The notes under the pieces: model-generated | Told to the model about the DNA's origin: nothing | Seen by the model: only the letters and a program-made list of their open reading frames with translations | Database searches by the model: none | Translations under genes and position numbers: made by a program | Source of the DNA: Streptomyces sp. BV286 | GTDB lineage: Bacteria > Actinomycetota > Actinomycetes > Streptomycetales > Streptomycetaceae | Direction: 5' to 3' | DNA: 64,000 bases | NCBI RefSeq assembly: GCF_019090165.1 | Contig: NZ_JAHRIB010000129.1 | Span: 1 to 64,000, forward strand | Part shown: positions 55,923-64,000 of the stretch, piece after piece | How the letters are laid out: each line of letters opens with the position of its first letter | Numbering within the stretch: the stretch's first letter is position 1

Positions 55923-57302
55923 ATGAACACTGCGGACCTGGGGCTGCCAGAAACAGAAAGGCGCGAAGCGCTTCCGCAGAAGGGCGGTGGTGCGCGACGG
56001 GTGGGCGTGCCGTCGACAGCGCTCTTCACGGACCACTACGAGCTGACCATGCTGCAGGCCGCCCTCAAGGGCGGTACCGCCGACCGGCGTTCGGTCTTCG
56101 AGGTTTTCACGCGCAGACTGCCCGAGGGCCGCAGGTACGGCGTGGTCGCGGGGACCGGGCGGGTGCTGGACGCGGTCGAGAACTTCCGCTTCGACCCGGA
56201 CGTCCTCGGCTTCCTGAGCGAGCGCCGCGTGGTGGACGAGCCGACGCTGGAGTGGCTGGCCTCGTACCGCTTCGGCGGTGACATCCGGGGCTACCCGGAG
56301 GGCGAGGTGTACTTCCCTGGTTCACCCATCCTGCGGGTCGAGGGCTCCTTCGCGGAGTGCGTGCTCCTGGAGACCGTGATCCTCTCCATCCTCAACCACG
56401 ACTCGGCGATCGCCGCCGCCGCCTCCCGGATGGCCTCGGCCGCCGGAGGGCGCCCGCTGATCGAGATGGGCGCCCGGCGCACCCACGAGCTGGCCGCGGT
56501 GGCGGCGTCCCGGGCCGCGTACGTCGGTGGCTTCACGACCACCTCGGACCTGGCCGCGGGCTTCCGGTACGGCATTCCGACGGTCGGCACGTCCGCCCAC
56601 GCCTTCACCCTCGTGCACGACACCGAGCGGGACGCCTTCCGGGCCCAGGTGGACTCGCTGGGCCGGGGCACCACGCTGCTCGTGGACACGTACGACGTCG
56701 CCGAGGCCGTCCGGCTGGCCGTCGAGGTGGCGGGCCCCGAGCTCGGCGCCGTCCGCATCGACTCCGGTGACCTGCTGCTCGTCGCGCACCGGGTGCGCCA
56801 GCAGCTGGACGACCTGGGCGCCACGAAGGCACGGATCATCGTGACCTCGGACCTGGACGAGTACGCCATCGCCTCGCTGGCCGCGGCGCCGGTGGACGCG
56901 TACGGCGTGGGCACCCAGCTGGTGACGGGATCCGGCCATCCGACCGCTTCGATGGTCTACAAGCTCGTCGCGCGGGCCGAGTCGGCGGACCCGAAGGCTC
57001 CGCTGGTGCCGGTGGCCAAGAAGTCGTCCGGCGGCAAGACGTCCGTCGGCGGCCGCAAGTGGGCCGCGCGGCGGCTGGACGCGTACGGGACCGCCGAGGC
57101 CGAGGTGATCGGCACGGGGGCGGTCCCGGCCGAGCTCAGCGACCGTCAGCTCCTGGTGGAGCTCGTCAAGGGCGGCCAGGTCGTCGCCCACGAGCCACTG
57201 GACGTCGTACGCGAACGGCACGCGGCGGCCCGCGCCAACCTGCCCCTCTCGGCGACCCAGCTGTCGCGGGGGGAAGCCGTCATTCCGACCGAGTACGTGT
57301 GA
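55923..57302 (+). CDS. pncB: Nicotinate phosphoribosyltransferase
   Basis: 459 residues. It makes nicotinate mononucleotide from nicotinate and PRPP in NAD salvage. Signature: TDHYELTMLQAAL, LLETVILSILNHDSAIAAAASRM, EMGARRTHELAA, GTSAHAFTLVH, LLVDTYDV, RIDSGDL and YGVGTQLVTGSGHPT. Long N-terminus of ~30 residues. Divergent from clpS; pncA follows in the same direction. Confidence 0.95.
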   Translation: MNTADLGLPETERREALPQKGGGARRVGVPSTALFTDHYELTMLQAALKGGTADRRSVFEVFTRRLPEGRRYGVVAGTGRVLDAVENFRFDPDVLGFLSERRVVDEPTLEWLASYRFGGDIRGYPEGEVYFPGSPILRVEGSFAECVLLETVILSILNHDSAIAAAASRMASAAGGRPLIEMGARRTHELAAVAASRAAYVGGFTTTSDLAAGFRYGIPTVGTSAHAFTLVHDTERDAFRAQVDSLGRGTTLLVDTYDVAEAVRLAVEVAGPELGAVRIDSGDLLLVAHRVRQQLDDLGATKARIIVTSDLDEYAIASLAAAPVDAYGVGTQLVTGSGHPTASMVYKLVARAESADPKAPLVPVAKKSSGGKTSVGGRKWAARRLDAYGTAEAEVIGTGAVPAELSDRQLLVELVKGGQVVAHEPLDVVRERHAAARANLPLSATQLSRGEAVIPTEYV

Positions 57303-57465
57303 GACGGGTGTGCCCGGGCCCGAGGCGTGGCCGGGGCACGCTCAGGCCACCCCGGGTCCGAACGGGCATGAACGGGCGGTGAGCCGGGAAAGGCAACGGC
57401 AACGACCGCCGCCTTTCGCCCACCTCGTGAACGCTCCGGGCTCGGTCACACGGTCGCGCCCCGGC

Positions 57466-57509
57466 AGGGGCGCGGGGAACCCGCGCGAGCAGCCCCCATC
57501 CACCCGCAG
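57466..57509. repeat. Dispersed intergenic element, copy 3
   Basis: AGGGGCGCGGGGAACCCGCG through CCCATCCACCCGCAG, between pncB and pncA, ending about 45 bases before pncA. The longer 3' part (AGCAGCCCCCA) resembles copy 1. Confidence 0.77.
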
Positions 57510-57554
57510 ACCACGAACCGCTCCCCTCGGAGCGCCAGGCAGAAGGACACCGAC

Positions 57555-58139
57555 ATGCGCCGCGCCCTGATCGTCGTAGACGTCCAGAACGACTTCTGCG
57601 AGGGAGGCAGCCTCGCGGTGCCCGGCGGCGCCGACGTCGCCGCCGCGATCACGGAACTGATCGGGCAGGCCCCCGCCGGCTACCGCCACGTGGTGGCCAC
57701 CCGGGACCACCACATCGCGCCCGGCGGCCACTTCGCCGACAACCCCGACTACGTCCACTCCTGGCCCGCGCACTGCGTGGCCGGCACCGAGGGCGTGGGC
57801 TTCCACCCGAACTTCGCTCCGGCGGTCGCCTCCGGCGCGATCGACACCGTCTTCGACAAGGGCGCGTACTCGGCGGCCTACAGCGGCTTCGAGGGCGCCG
57901 ACGAGAACGGCGTCGCGCTGGGCGACTGGCTGCGCGCCCGTGAGATCACCGAGGTCGACGTCGTGGGCATCGCCACCGACCACTGCGTCCGCGCCACCGC
58001 CCTGGACGCGGCCCGCGAGGGCTTCCGTACGCAGGTGCTGCTCGACCTGACGGCGGGTGTGGCCGAGGAGACCACCGCGCGGGCCCTGGAGGAGCTGCGT
58101 GAGGCGGGCGTGGAGCTGAGCGGCAAGCCGGTCGTCTGA
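57555..58139 (+). CDS. pncA: Nicotinamidase (isochorismatase-like hydrolase)
   Basis: 194 residues. Catalytic triad D9 (VVDVQNDF), K102 (FDKG) and C144 (ATDHCVRATAL), with the metal-binding region DHHIAPGGHF. It converts nicotinamide to nicotinate, which PncB next uses; the two genes form a salvage pair. A dispersed repeat sits in the gap. Confidence 0.94.
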   Translation: MRRALIVVDVQNDFCEGGSLAVPGGADVAAAITELIGQAPAGYRHVVATRDHHIAPGGHFADNPDYVHSWPAHCVAGTEGVGFHPNFAPAVASGAIDTVFDKGAYSAAYSGFEGADENGVALGDWLRAREITEVDVVGIATDHCVRATALDAAREGFRTQVLLDLTAGVAEETTARALEELREAGVELSGKPVV

Positions 58140-58151
58140 CCGGGACCCGGC

Positions 58152-58194
58152 AGGGGCGCGGGGAACCGCGCGCCCGGCCACGACGGACCCGCGG
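58152..58194. repeat. Dispersed intergenic element, copy 4
   Basis: AGGGGCGCGGGGAACCGCGC through GACGGACCCGCGG, 12 bases after pncA's stop. Confidence 0.78.
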
Positions 58195-58219
58195 ACGTGT
58201 CACAGGCCCCGGCGGAGCG

Positions 58220-58528
58220 CTACCGCATCAGTGCGCGGATCGGGTGCCAGAGCTCGGCGCGGGCTTCGGCGCCCGGTGACGTGCGCCATATGAGGCCGTC
58301 GGGGTGGTGCAGGACCGCGGTGATCTCGTCCGGGGTCGGAGGCTCCGCGTTGCCGCGCAGGTACACCGCCCGCATGCCCAGGTTGCGCAGCCGCGTCAGG
58401 GCGCGGGCGCGGTTGTGGGCGTGCACGAGGACGCGTACCGAGCCGCTGCCCGTGGCGGACGGGCTGGGCAGGTTCAACGCCACCACCACCATCCCGTTCG
58501 GCAGCTTGCAGAAACCTCCTGCGGCCAT
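58220..58528 (-). CDS. Conserved small protein of unknown function
   Basis: 102 residues. Soluble, with the pattern MVVVALNLPSPSATGSGSVRVLVHAHNRARALTRLRNLGMRAVYLRGNAEPPTPDEITAVLHHPDGLIW. No known family is recognised; the beta-alpha-beta look suggests a small regulatory domain. It is convergent with pncA. Confidence 0.7.
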   Translation of the reverse strand: MAAGGFCKLPNGMVVVALNLPSPSATGSGSVRVLVHAHNRARALTRLRNLGMRAVYLRGNAEPPTPDEITAVLHHPDGLIWRTSPGAEARAELWHPIRALMR

Positions 58529-58589
58529 GCAGTCACACCCCCGTGAGATTCGGTGTCAATAAGAGAGCCACAGGACGCACCTAAACACG

Positions 58590-58623
58590 ATCGGCCGCAA
58601 CCCGCCAGAGGGTTGCGGCCGAT
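58590..58623 (-). terminator. Terminator after the M6 protease gene
   Basis: ATCGGCCGCAACCC and GGGTTGCGGCCGAT pair perfectly (14 bases) around a 6-base loop, 27 bases past the protease stop; CGTGTTTA follows on the minus strand. Confidence 0.82.
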
Positions 58624-58649
58624 CATGGTTTGACCTGCGAAAACGCCGT

Positions 58650-60998
58650 CTACTTCGTCGCGGCCGAGACCTTCACCGTGATCGTCGAGCCGTCGCGGGG
58701 CTCCTTGACGATCGCGATCTTGGTGTTGGTGTCAGTGATCTTGACACCCGCGGTCGGGTTGGTCTCGTCGTAGTAGGTGTTCGTGCGGTCGTTGAAGATC
58801 CGGTTGCCCGGGAGCGACTTGATCTTCGTGGCGACGTCCGCCTTGTGCAGCGTGAAGCCGTCCGTGCGGTACTTGCTGAAGGGCGAGTCGTACGACTGGA
58901 TGCGGTTGCGCATCACCGTGCCGTCGGCCCACTTCATCGCCTTCGGGTGGGCGTCGACCGGCAGCAGCAGGCCGGTGCCCTTGTGCTGGCTGACGTTGTT
59001 GTCCCGCTGGGAGGTGTCCCACTTCCAGATCAGCAGACCGTTCTGGTACGGGAAGTGCTCCACCCAGGACGGACGCGTGTTCGCGAAGCCGAAGTTGTAC
59101 GGGCCGACCTTGAGGGTCTTGTCGTACGACACGTACTGGCGGTTCTCGGCGATGTAGTACTGCGCGTAGTCCTTGGTGAAGGACGCGCCGATCCGGGAGA
59201 AGCCGGTGGCCTTCCACGCGGCGTCGGCGGTCTCGGCGTTGTCCGAGAAGACCGCGGAGCCGTCGGCGGTGACGGTGATCCGGTCCGCCGCGAAGCCCTT
59301 CTGGGCCACGCCGCCGTCGGAGGAGTAGCGGAAGCGCAGGTCGATCTTCTTGCCCGCGTAGGCGTCGAGCGGGTACGACAGCTTCTTGTACGCGTCCACG
59401 GTGCCGGTCAGCGCGGGGCTGCCGCTGGCGTCACGCGGGATGGCCGCGCCGTCGACCGTGCCGTCGACCGGCGTCCACTTGGCGCCGCCGTCGGTGGAGA
59501 CCTCGGTGTAGAGGTAGTCGAAGTCCGTCTCGATGTCGTACCAGCCGTCGAGGGTCAGCGTGGCCGAGGACTTGCCGGTGAGGTCCACGGAACGGGTCAG
59601 CGTGTTCTTGAGGTTGTTCGCGCTGCCGCTCCACCACTGGGTGGCGCCCTCGGCCGGGGTGACGACCTCGGTGGCGACGGCCTTCTTCGGCAGCTCGACC
59701 ACCAGCGCCTGCGCGTTCTTCGTGTTGTACTCCGCCACGCCCAGCTTGTGGGTGGAGCGTGTCGCGGCCTTGGCCGTGTCGTACTTCAGCCAGCCGAGCT
59801 GGAGCTTGTCCCAGGCGGTCATGTCGCCGGGCAGGTCACCGATGTTGTCCTTGCCGGTGCCGAGCCAGGAACCGGAGGACATGAGGGTCCAGAAGGCGGT
59901 GGAGTTCTCGGCGGTGTTGGTGGTGTCGTAGTGGTCCGGCAGACCCAGGTCGTGGCCGTACTCGTGGGCGAAGACACCGAGTCCGCCGTTCTCCGGCTGG
60001 ATCGTGTAGTCGCCGACCCAGATGCCGGAGTCGCCGATCTGCGCGCCGCCCATCTTGTTGCCCGCGGGGCCGGTGGCGCCGGCGTCCGTGCCGAACGCGT
60101 ACCAGCGGTGGGCCCAGAGGGCGTCCTCGCCCTGTGCGCCGCCGCCCGCGGACTCGTCCTCGCCGGCGTGCACGATCTGGAAGTGGTCGATGTAGCCGTC
60201 GGGCTCGTTGAAGTTGCCGTCGCCGTCGAAGTCGTTGCGGTCCCACTTGTCGTAGGCGGCCAGCTCGGACTTGATGGCGGCGTCGGACTTGCCGGCGGCC
60301 TTCTGGGCGTCGACCCAGGCGGTGACACCGTCGGCGACGGCGTTCCACGCGCAGGTGTCGGGGTCACACTTGTTGGAGCCGTAGCGGGCCTCGTTGTAGG
60401 GCACCTTCACCCAGTCGGAGACCGCGCCGGCGATCGAGTAGCGGCCCGAGGACTGCTTCTCGTAGTACTTCTTCATCGAGTCGGCACCCTTGCCGGTGCC
60501 GAAGTAGAGCTCCTCGAAGTGCTTCTTGTTGTAGTCCGCCTGCCAGGCCGTGCTGTTGTCCTCGGCACGGTCCGGCTTGGCTATCTGGTTGTGCAGCGGG
60601 CCGGGGGTGCCGCCGTAGCGGCTGTCCACCTTGTCGCCGAACTCCACGAGAATTGTGAAGATCTGGTCGGTCTTCTCCCGGCCGAGCTCCACGTACTTGC
60701 CGTCCTGGAGCTTCACGACCTGCGAGCCGCCGCGGTCGGCGACCTTGGCGTCACCGGCTATGACCCTCTTGAGTGCCTCTTCCCGCTGGGCTTCCTGACG
60801 ATCGGTCAGCGGGCCCTTGAGGTCGTGCTCGTGGTCGGCGTGGTCATCGGCACGTGCCGGGTCCTGCCGGTTCGCGGCTGCCGTCGGCTGGTCGCCTTCG
60901 GCGGCCTGCGCCACCGCGAAGGTCGAGAACGTGGCCGCGGCCGCTGCGAGCGCCACACCCACTGCGGCCGCTCTGAACGTCCATGGTCTGCTGGTCAC
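58650..60998 (-). CDS. Secreted M6 metalloprotease (immune inhibitor A-like)
   Basis: 782 residues from a GTG at 60998 (GGGAGGA ten bases upstream). Signal peptide (TFRAAAVGVALAAAAATFSTFAVAQA), a charged propeptide, then the M6 domain with the zinc site H345-E346-x2-H349 (HEYGHDLGLPDHYDT). The middle and C-terminal parts carry the beta-sandwich modules of the InhA type (VELPKKAVATEVVTPAEGATQWW, SATLTLDGWYDIETDFDYLY). Extracellular protein degradation is likely. Conserved in Streptomyces at this position. Confidence 0.94.
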   Translation of the reverse strand: MTSRPWTFRAAAVGVALAAAAATFSTFAVAQAAEGDQPTAAANRQDPARADDHADHEHDLKGPLTDRQEAQREEALKRVIAGDAKVADRGGSQVVKLQDGKYVELGREKTDQIFTILVEFGDKVDSRYGGTPGPLHNQIAKPDRAEDNSTAWQADYNKKHFEELYFGTGKGADSMKKYYEKQSSGRYSIAGAVSDWVKVPYNEARYGSNKCDPDTCAWNAVADGVTAWVDAQKAAGKSDAAIKSELAAYDKWDRNDFDGDGNFNEPDGYIDHFQIVHAGEDESAGGGAQGEDALWAHRWYAFGTDAGATGPAGNKMGGAQIGDSGIWVGDYTIQPENGGLGVFAHEYGHDLGLPDHYDTTNTAENSTAFWTLMSSGSWLGTGKDNIGDLPGDMTAWDKLQLGWLKYDTAKAATRSTHKLGVAEYNTKNAQALVVELPKKAVATEVVTPAEGATQWWSGSANNLKNTLTRSVDLTGKSSATLTLDGWYDIETDFDYLYTEVSTDGGAKWTPVDGTVDGAAIPRDASGSPALTGTVDAYKKLSYPLDAYAGKKIDLRFRYSSDGGVAQKGFAADRITVTADGSAVFSDNAETADAAWKATGFSRIGASFTKDYAQYYIAENRQYVSYDKTLKVGPYNFGFANTRPSWVEHFPYQNGLLIWKWDTSQRDNNVSQHKGTGLLLPVDAHPKAMKWADGTVMRNRIQSYDSPFSKYRTDGFTLHKADVATKIKSLPGNRIFNDRTNTYYDETNPTAGVKITDTNTKIAIVKEPRDGSTITVKVSAATK

Positions 60999-61467
60999 TT
61001 GAGGCAGTCCTCCCTTGCGCACGGGCGCGCGGAAGGAGGGTGTCCAGGTTATGGAGTCCGCGCGCGCTCTATGCGCGTCACAAGTGACGACATTCGATCG
61101 GAGTTGAAGGAGAAAAGACAGACCTTGACTTGCACAGGTCAAGTGAGCTATGCACCGGCGGCCGCGCGCCGCGCACGGGCACCCGTCCGCTCACGACCCA
61201 TCCGTACAGCGCTCAACAGGCGCGTTCGACAGTCGGGTTGGCAGACGTCATGACTCCGTGCGCCCCCTGTGCACCGGCACCGTGGGTTAGGTCACGCTTA
61301 CTGCTCGTTCCGCTCGGGCAGACAGCCGAATAGAGTCGGTTGGCGGCGCGCCGGATTTCCGGTGATTTGCCAAGCGGACACCGTTGTCGCACCCCAGATT
61401 CCCATCCGCACCCTCCCCCATCGCGAGAGGCACGGGGGGAGACCCCCATCCCGAGGACGGAACTGCC
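60999..61467. other. Intergenic region upstream of the M6 protease
   Basis: 469 bases between divergent genes. It holds the protease promoter and a region with GGGGGGAGACCCCC near the start of the next gene. Frames here have no recognised products. Confidence 0.5.
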
Positions 61468-61773
61468 ATGCCTCGTCCGACCGCCGCACAGCTCGCCTAC
61501 GGTTCCTGCACCGTGATCTTCTCGACGCTCGCCATGCTGCTGCTGTCACAGACGAGTTCAGGCCTGGGAGTCGTGGTCATCACGCTCTCCGCCCTCGTGC
61601 TCGGACTCCTCGTGGCCATGACGGTTCCCGTCCCGAAACCCGCCGCGTCCGTCGCCCCGGCAGCGTCCGCCGCCCACCCCTCGCCCGTCGCCGTCACGGA
61701 ACAGCGTGTTCCGGCGCGGCGCGAGACCGTCAGCGTCGCCGGCGCGCCCGAACCGGTCCGCGAGCGCGCCTGA
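61468..61773 (+). CDS. Small membrane protein with Ala/Pro/Val-rich tail
   Basis: 101 residues from the ATG at 61468. Two membrane helices (LAYGSCTVIFSTLAMLLLS, GLGVVVITLSALVLGLLVAMTV) and a tail PKPAASVAPAASAAHPSPVAV. No family recognised. Confidence 0.7.
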   Translation: MPRPTAAQLAYGSCTVIFSTLAMLLLSQTSSGLGVVVITLSALVLGLLVAMTVPVPKPAASVAPAASAAHPSPVAVTEQRVPARRETVSVAGAPEPVRERA

Positions 61774-61826
61774 CGCGGCGCCCGCACCGGATCACCGAGT
61801 CCTCGACAGACAGAAGCGGCATACAG

Positions 61827-61878
61827 CGGCACGGAATCGGCGGACCCGTTCCCACGGGTCCGCCGATTCCGTGCCGCC
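61827..61878. terminator. Bidirectional terminator with a 24-base perfect stem
   Basis: Bases 61827-61850 and 61855-61878 are exact reverse complements around TCCC. It separates the convergent genes ending at 61773 and 61924. Confidence 0.87.
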
Positions 61879-61920
61879 GTCCGTCAGCCGCCGTCCGTCA
61901 GCCGCCGTCCGTCGGCCGCC
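61879..61920. repeat. 14-bp tandem repeat beside the RDD gene
   Basis: CGTCCGTCAGCCGC occurs twice, then CGTCCGTCGGCCGC, directly after the hairpin and up to three bases before the RDD stop codon. Confidence 0.87.
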
Positions 61921-61923
61921 GGC

Positions 61924-62697
61924 TCAGTCGGTGCTGACCACCACCGTCTTCGCCGCCTTGTCGTGCAGGCCCTGCTTGTACGGCTTGTCGAAGAAGCTCC
62001 AGCCGCCGGTGATCGCGGTCCAGAGGCACGCGCAGCAGAACGCGAACGGCACCCACAGCACCAGCGCCCGGACCAGTGAGGTCTGCGTCGAGGGCGTGGA
62101 GCCGTTGTCGAGGTTCGCCACCCGCAGATGCAGCCACTTCTTGCCGAGGGTCTGACCCGACCTGGTGGTCATGAAGGTGTCGTAGCCGACGTAGAGCAGC
62201 AGGGCGATCAGGGACTGCCCGAAGGACTTGCCGTACTCGATCTTGTCCGTGTCGACGTCGTACTCGTTGACGCCGAAGCCCCACGTCAGCAGCCACACCA
62301 CGATGATGACGAGGACCATGTCGATGATCCGCGCGAGCACCCGCTTGCCGCTGTCGGCCAGCGGTGGCATCCCTGCCAGCGGGTCGTTGGCGTACGGGCC
62401 GCCGCCGTAGGGATCACCTCCGCCCCCGTAGGGCGGTGGTGTGGCGCCGTAGGGGTCACCGCCCGGCGGGGGCTGTTCACCGTACGGGGGACCCCCGTAC
62501 GGCGGGCCGCCGTGCGGAGGGCCCTGGCCCGCGCCGCCCGCATCGCCGCCCGTGCCCGGGGAGCCGGACGGCGGAGTGCCGGGCGCAGAGCCGTCGCCCT
62601 GTCCGGGCGTCGGCGGCTGCTGCTTCTTGAACGGATCGTCGTCCGGCGGCTTCCTGAACGGATCGTCGTCCGGCGGGGGCGGCGGCTCGGTCGTCAT
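61924..62697 (-). CDS. RDD-family membrane protein
   Basis: 257 residues from the ATG at 62697. The first ~110 residues are Pro/Gly/Asp-rich (PPPPPDDDPFRKPPDDDPFKKQ, GGPPYGGPPYG repeats). Then the RDD domain: KRVLARIIDMVLVIIVVWLLTWGF, a second helix LIALLLYVGYDTFMTTRSGQTLGKKWLHLRV and a third ALVLWVPFAFCCACLW. The C-terminus reads KPYKQGLHDKAAKTVVV. RDD proteins are membrane proteins of mixed function, some of them ion exchangers. A second RDD gene follows upstream. Confidence 0.9.
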   Translation of the reverse strand: MTTEPPPPPDDDPFRKPPDDDPFKKQQPPTPGQGDGSAPGTPPSGSPGTGGDAGGAGQGPPHGGPPYGGPPYGEQPPPGGDPYGATPPPYGGGGDPYGGGPYANDPLAGMPPLADSGKRVLARIIDMVLVIIVVWLLTWGFGVNEYDVDTDKIEYGKSFGQSLIALLLYVGYDTFMTTRSGQTLGKKWLHLRVANLDNGSTPSTQTSLVRALVLWVPFAFCCACLWTAITGGWSFFDKPYKQGLHDKAAKTVVVSTD

Positions 62698-62758
62698 GCC
62701 CCGAGTCGACCGCGAACCCCGCGACTGCGCAATGGGGGACGGCCGTCCGGAGTACCTG

Positions 62759-64000
62759 TCAGCCGGCGACGAACGTGTGGGCCGCCTTGTCGTGCCAGCA
62801 CTGGCGCCACGGACGGTCGAACAGACCCCACACGACACCCACGACACCGATGACGAGGACACCCGGGACGCTGTAGACGAGCCAGCGGCGCAGGGCCAGG
62901 CCGAACGACGGCGGGTCGCCGCCCTCGATGTCCCGCACCTGCAGGCCGCACAGCTTCTTGCCGAGGGTGCGGCCCCACTTGGCGGTGGGCAGCGCCTCGT
63001 AGAGGACGCCGAAGACGATCAGCACTCCCAGGACGGCGCCGAGGTAGAGGGCGGTCGTGCCGTCCAGCAGCCACACCGTGACCGTCTCGCCGGAGAGCTT
63101 GGCCGCGTCGATCTTCTCGTTGACGTGGTCGAGCGCTCTGGTCCCCAGGGGAACGGCGGCCGCGCCGGTGACCGCGGCCAGGACGAGCGTGTCCACAAGC
63201 CGGGCGGCGAAGCGCTTCCCGAGCCCCGCCGGGCGCGCGTTCGACTGGGAGCGGGCGGCCGCCTGGAACGGGTCCTCCCGCACCGGCTTCCACGGCACGA
63301 CGGGCTGCTCCTCGTCCGGCCCGGCCAGCCGGTGCACCTGCTGGGCCCAGGAGGGCTGTCCGCCGCCGAGGCCCGCGCTCATGGGCGCCTGGGCACCGGA
63401 CTGCGGGGGCACGCCGGCAGCGGCCTGCTGCGCGGCGGCGGGAGCGGCCGGAGAGGCGGCCGCGGAGGCCTGGGCGGCGACTCCCTGGGCAGCGGCTCCC
63501 GGAGCCGGACCGGCCGGTGTCTGGGCCGCTGCTCCCTGAGCTGCGGGCTTCTGGGCCGTGGAGGGCTGTGCCCCGCGCTGCTGTCCCGCTCGGGGTGTCA
63601 TGGCCCGGAAGGCCATCGTGCCCTCGGACGCGAGGGGTTCGCGGGAGCCCGGTACACCGGGCAGGCCGGGACCGGCGGAGCCGTCGGCGCCGGCCGGGGC
63701 CGCGGCCGCCGCGTCCGTGCCCGGGTTCTGGGCGCGTGCCCCACCGGGCGTGCCCGCGACGTGCGCGCGCCCGGCACCCATGGCACCGGCCGCTCCCGCG
63801 GCCCCCGAAGACCCCGCCGCCCCGGTGGGCCGTACCGGACCCTTGGGCCTGCGGAACACCACGGTGCCGCCGGAGGCGGGAGGCGTGGGCGCCCCGGTGT
63901 CCTCCTCGGAGTCGGACGGGTGGAACGTGGCCGTGCCGTCCGTGTGGTCCGACCTGCCCTCGGGCTGCGCGGACGAAGCCGGCTCCGACGGGACGCGCGG
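62759..64000 (-). CDS. RDD-family membrane protein, partial (5' beyond window)
   Basis: 414 codons are visible and the frame stays open to base 64000, so the start lies outside. A long Ala/Pro/Gly/Gln-rich part, with blocks such as TATFHP and VVFRRPKGPVRP, is followed by the RDD domain: LGKRFAARLVDTLVLAAVTGAAAVPLG, FGVLYEALPTAKWGRTLGKKLCGLQV, YSVPGVLVIGVVGVVWGLFDRP and the final WHDKAAHTFV, much like the neighbouring RDD protein. The two are paralogues on one strand, 61 bases apart. Confidence 0.85.
   Translation of the reverse strand, partial: PRVPSEPASSAQPEGRSDHTDGTATFHPSDSEEDTGAPTPPASGGTVVFRRPKGPVRPTGAAGSSGAAGAAGAMGAGRAHVAGTPGGARAQNPGTDAAAAAPAGADGSAGPGLPGVPGSREPLASEGTMAFRAMTPRAGQQRGAQPSTAQKPAAQGAAAQTPAGPAPGAAAQGVAAQASAAASPAAPAAAQQAAAGVPPQSGAQAPMSAGLGGGQPSWAQQVHRLAGPDEEQPVVPWKPVREDPFQAAARSQSNARPAGLGKRFAARLVDTLVLAAVTGAAAVPLGTRALDHVNEKIDAAKLSGETVTVWLLDGTTALYLGAVLGVLIVFGVLYEALPTAKWGRTLGKKLCGLQVRDIEGGDPPSFGLALRRWLVYSVPGVLVIGVVGVVWGLFDRPWRQCWHDKAAHTFVAG

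Noticed and set aside
58845..61253. Long plus-strand frame opposite the M6 protease
   Set aside because: Antisense shadow; the M6 protein has signal peptide, zinc motif and full domain order.

Overview
The window is a high-GC actinobacterial chromosome segment, almost certainly Streptomyces. The signs are GC-rich third codon positions, frequent GTG starts, DUF397/WhiJ-type regulator sets, SigE-family ECF sigma factors, twin-arginine signals, and the gene order rdgB - rph - nagF/nagE1/nagE2 - cysM/cysO/mec - DUF2017 - clpS - pncB/pncA, which matches the core chromosome of Streptomyces as I remember it from S. coelicolor. The two edge genes, at 1 and at 64000, are cut by the window. Left part (1-5.5 kb): two tandem Ser/Thr kinases fused to extracellular substrate-binding domains (the first is partial), a class E sortase and a SEC-C/TPR-like protein. 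Next comes the most unusual part (5.6-18.8 kb), a dense DNA-defence island in two modules. One is a MutL-like GHKL ATPase plus a giant Z1-domain helicase, followed by Vsr. The other is a minus-strand operon HNH - ParB-like - SNF2 helicase - DUF3883 nuclease. Between them sit two related C5-cytosine methyltransferases and a second HNH nuclease, arranged around a 38-bp perfect palindrome. The MutL-Z1-methylase association is known from comparative genomics. The complete eleven-gene layout, with paired methylases and paired HNH proteins (one with a degraded active site), is the best candidate here for an undescribed system. From 19 to 22 kb there are small regulators: an XRE protein and a WhiJ-like triad of anti-sigma-type ATPase, XRE-DUF5753 and DUF397. 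From 22 to 39 kb is housekeeping and accessory material: an ECF sigma factor coupled to a PASTA-like membrane protein, a fragment of a second sigma gene, a CE12-type esterase, a GlxA-like regulator, a PucR-like regulator, an MFS transporter, DUF445, an SGNH hydrolase, a LiaF-like protein and a three-gene ABC-2 exporter. The 39-64 kb region is conserved core: a class A penicillin-binding protein, a guanidinium exporter under a guanidine-III riboswitch, GroES-like, Bcp, tRNA-Leu, RdgB and RNase PH. After these come the N-acetylglucosamine PTS (nagF, nagE1, nagE2) with DasR operators, then a PemK-like protein and the sulfur-carrier cysteine pathway (mec, a cysteine-type leader peptide, cysO, cysM). 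The region continues with an amino-acid permease, an AosR-like DUF2017 protein, ClpS, the NAD-salvage genes pncB and pncA, a secreted M6 metalloprotease and two RDD membrane proteins. The mec-cysO-cysM genes with the nearby AosR homologue appear to form one redox/sulfur neighbourhood. The nag genes form one sugar-uptake unit that lacks its own EIIA. Several intergenic gaps carry strong hairpins, short tandem repeats, or one of four copies of a dispersed GGGGCGCGGGGAAC-type element.
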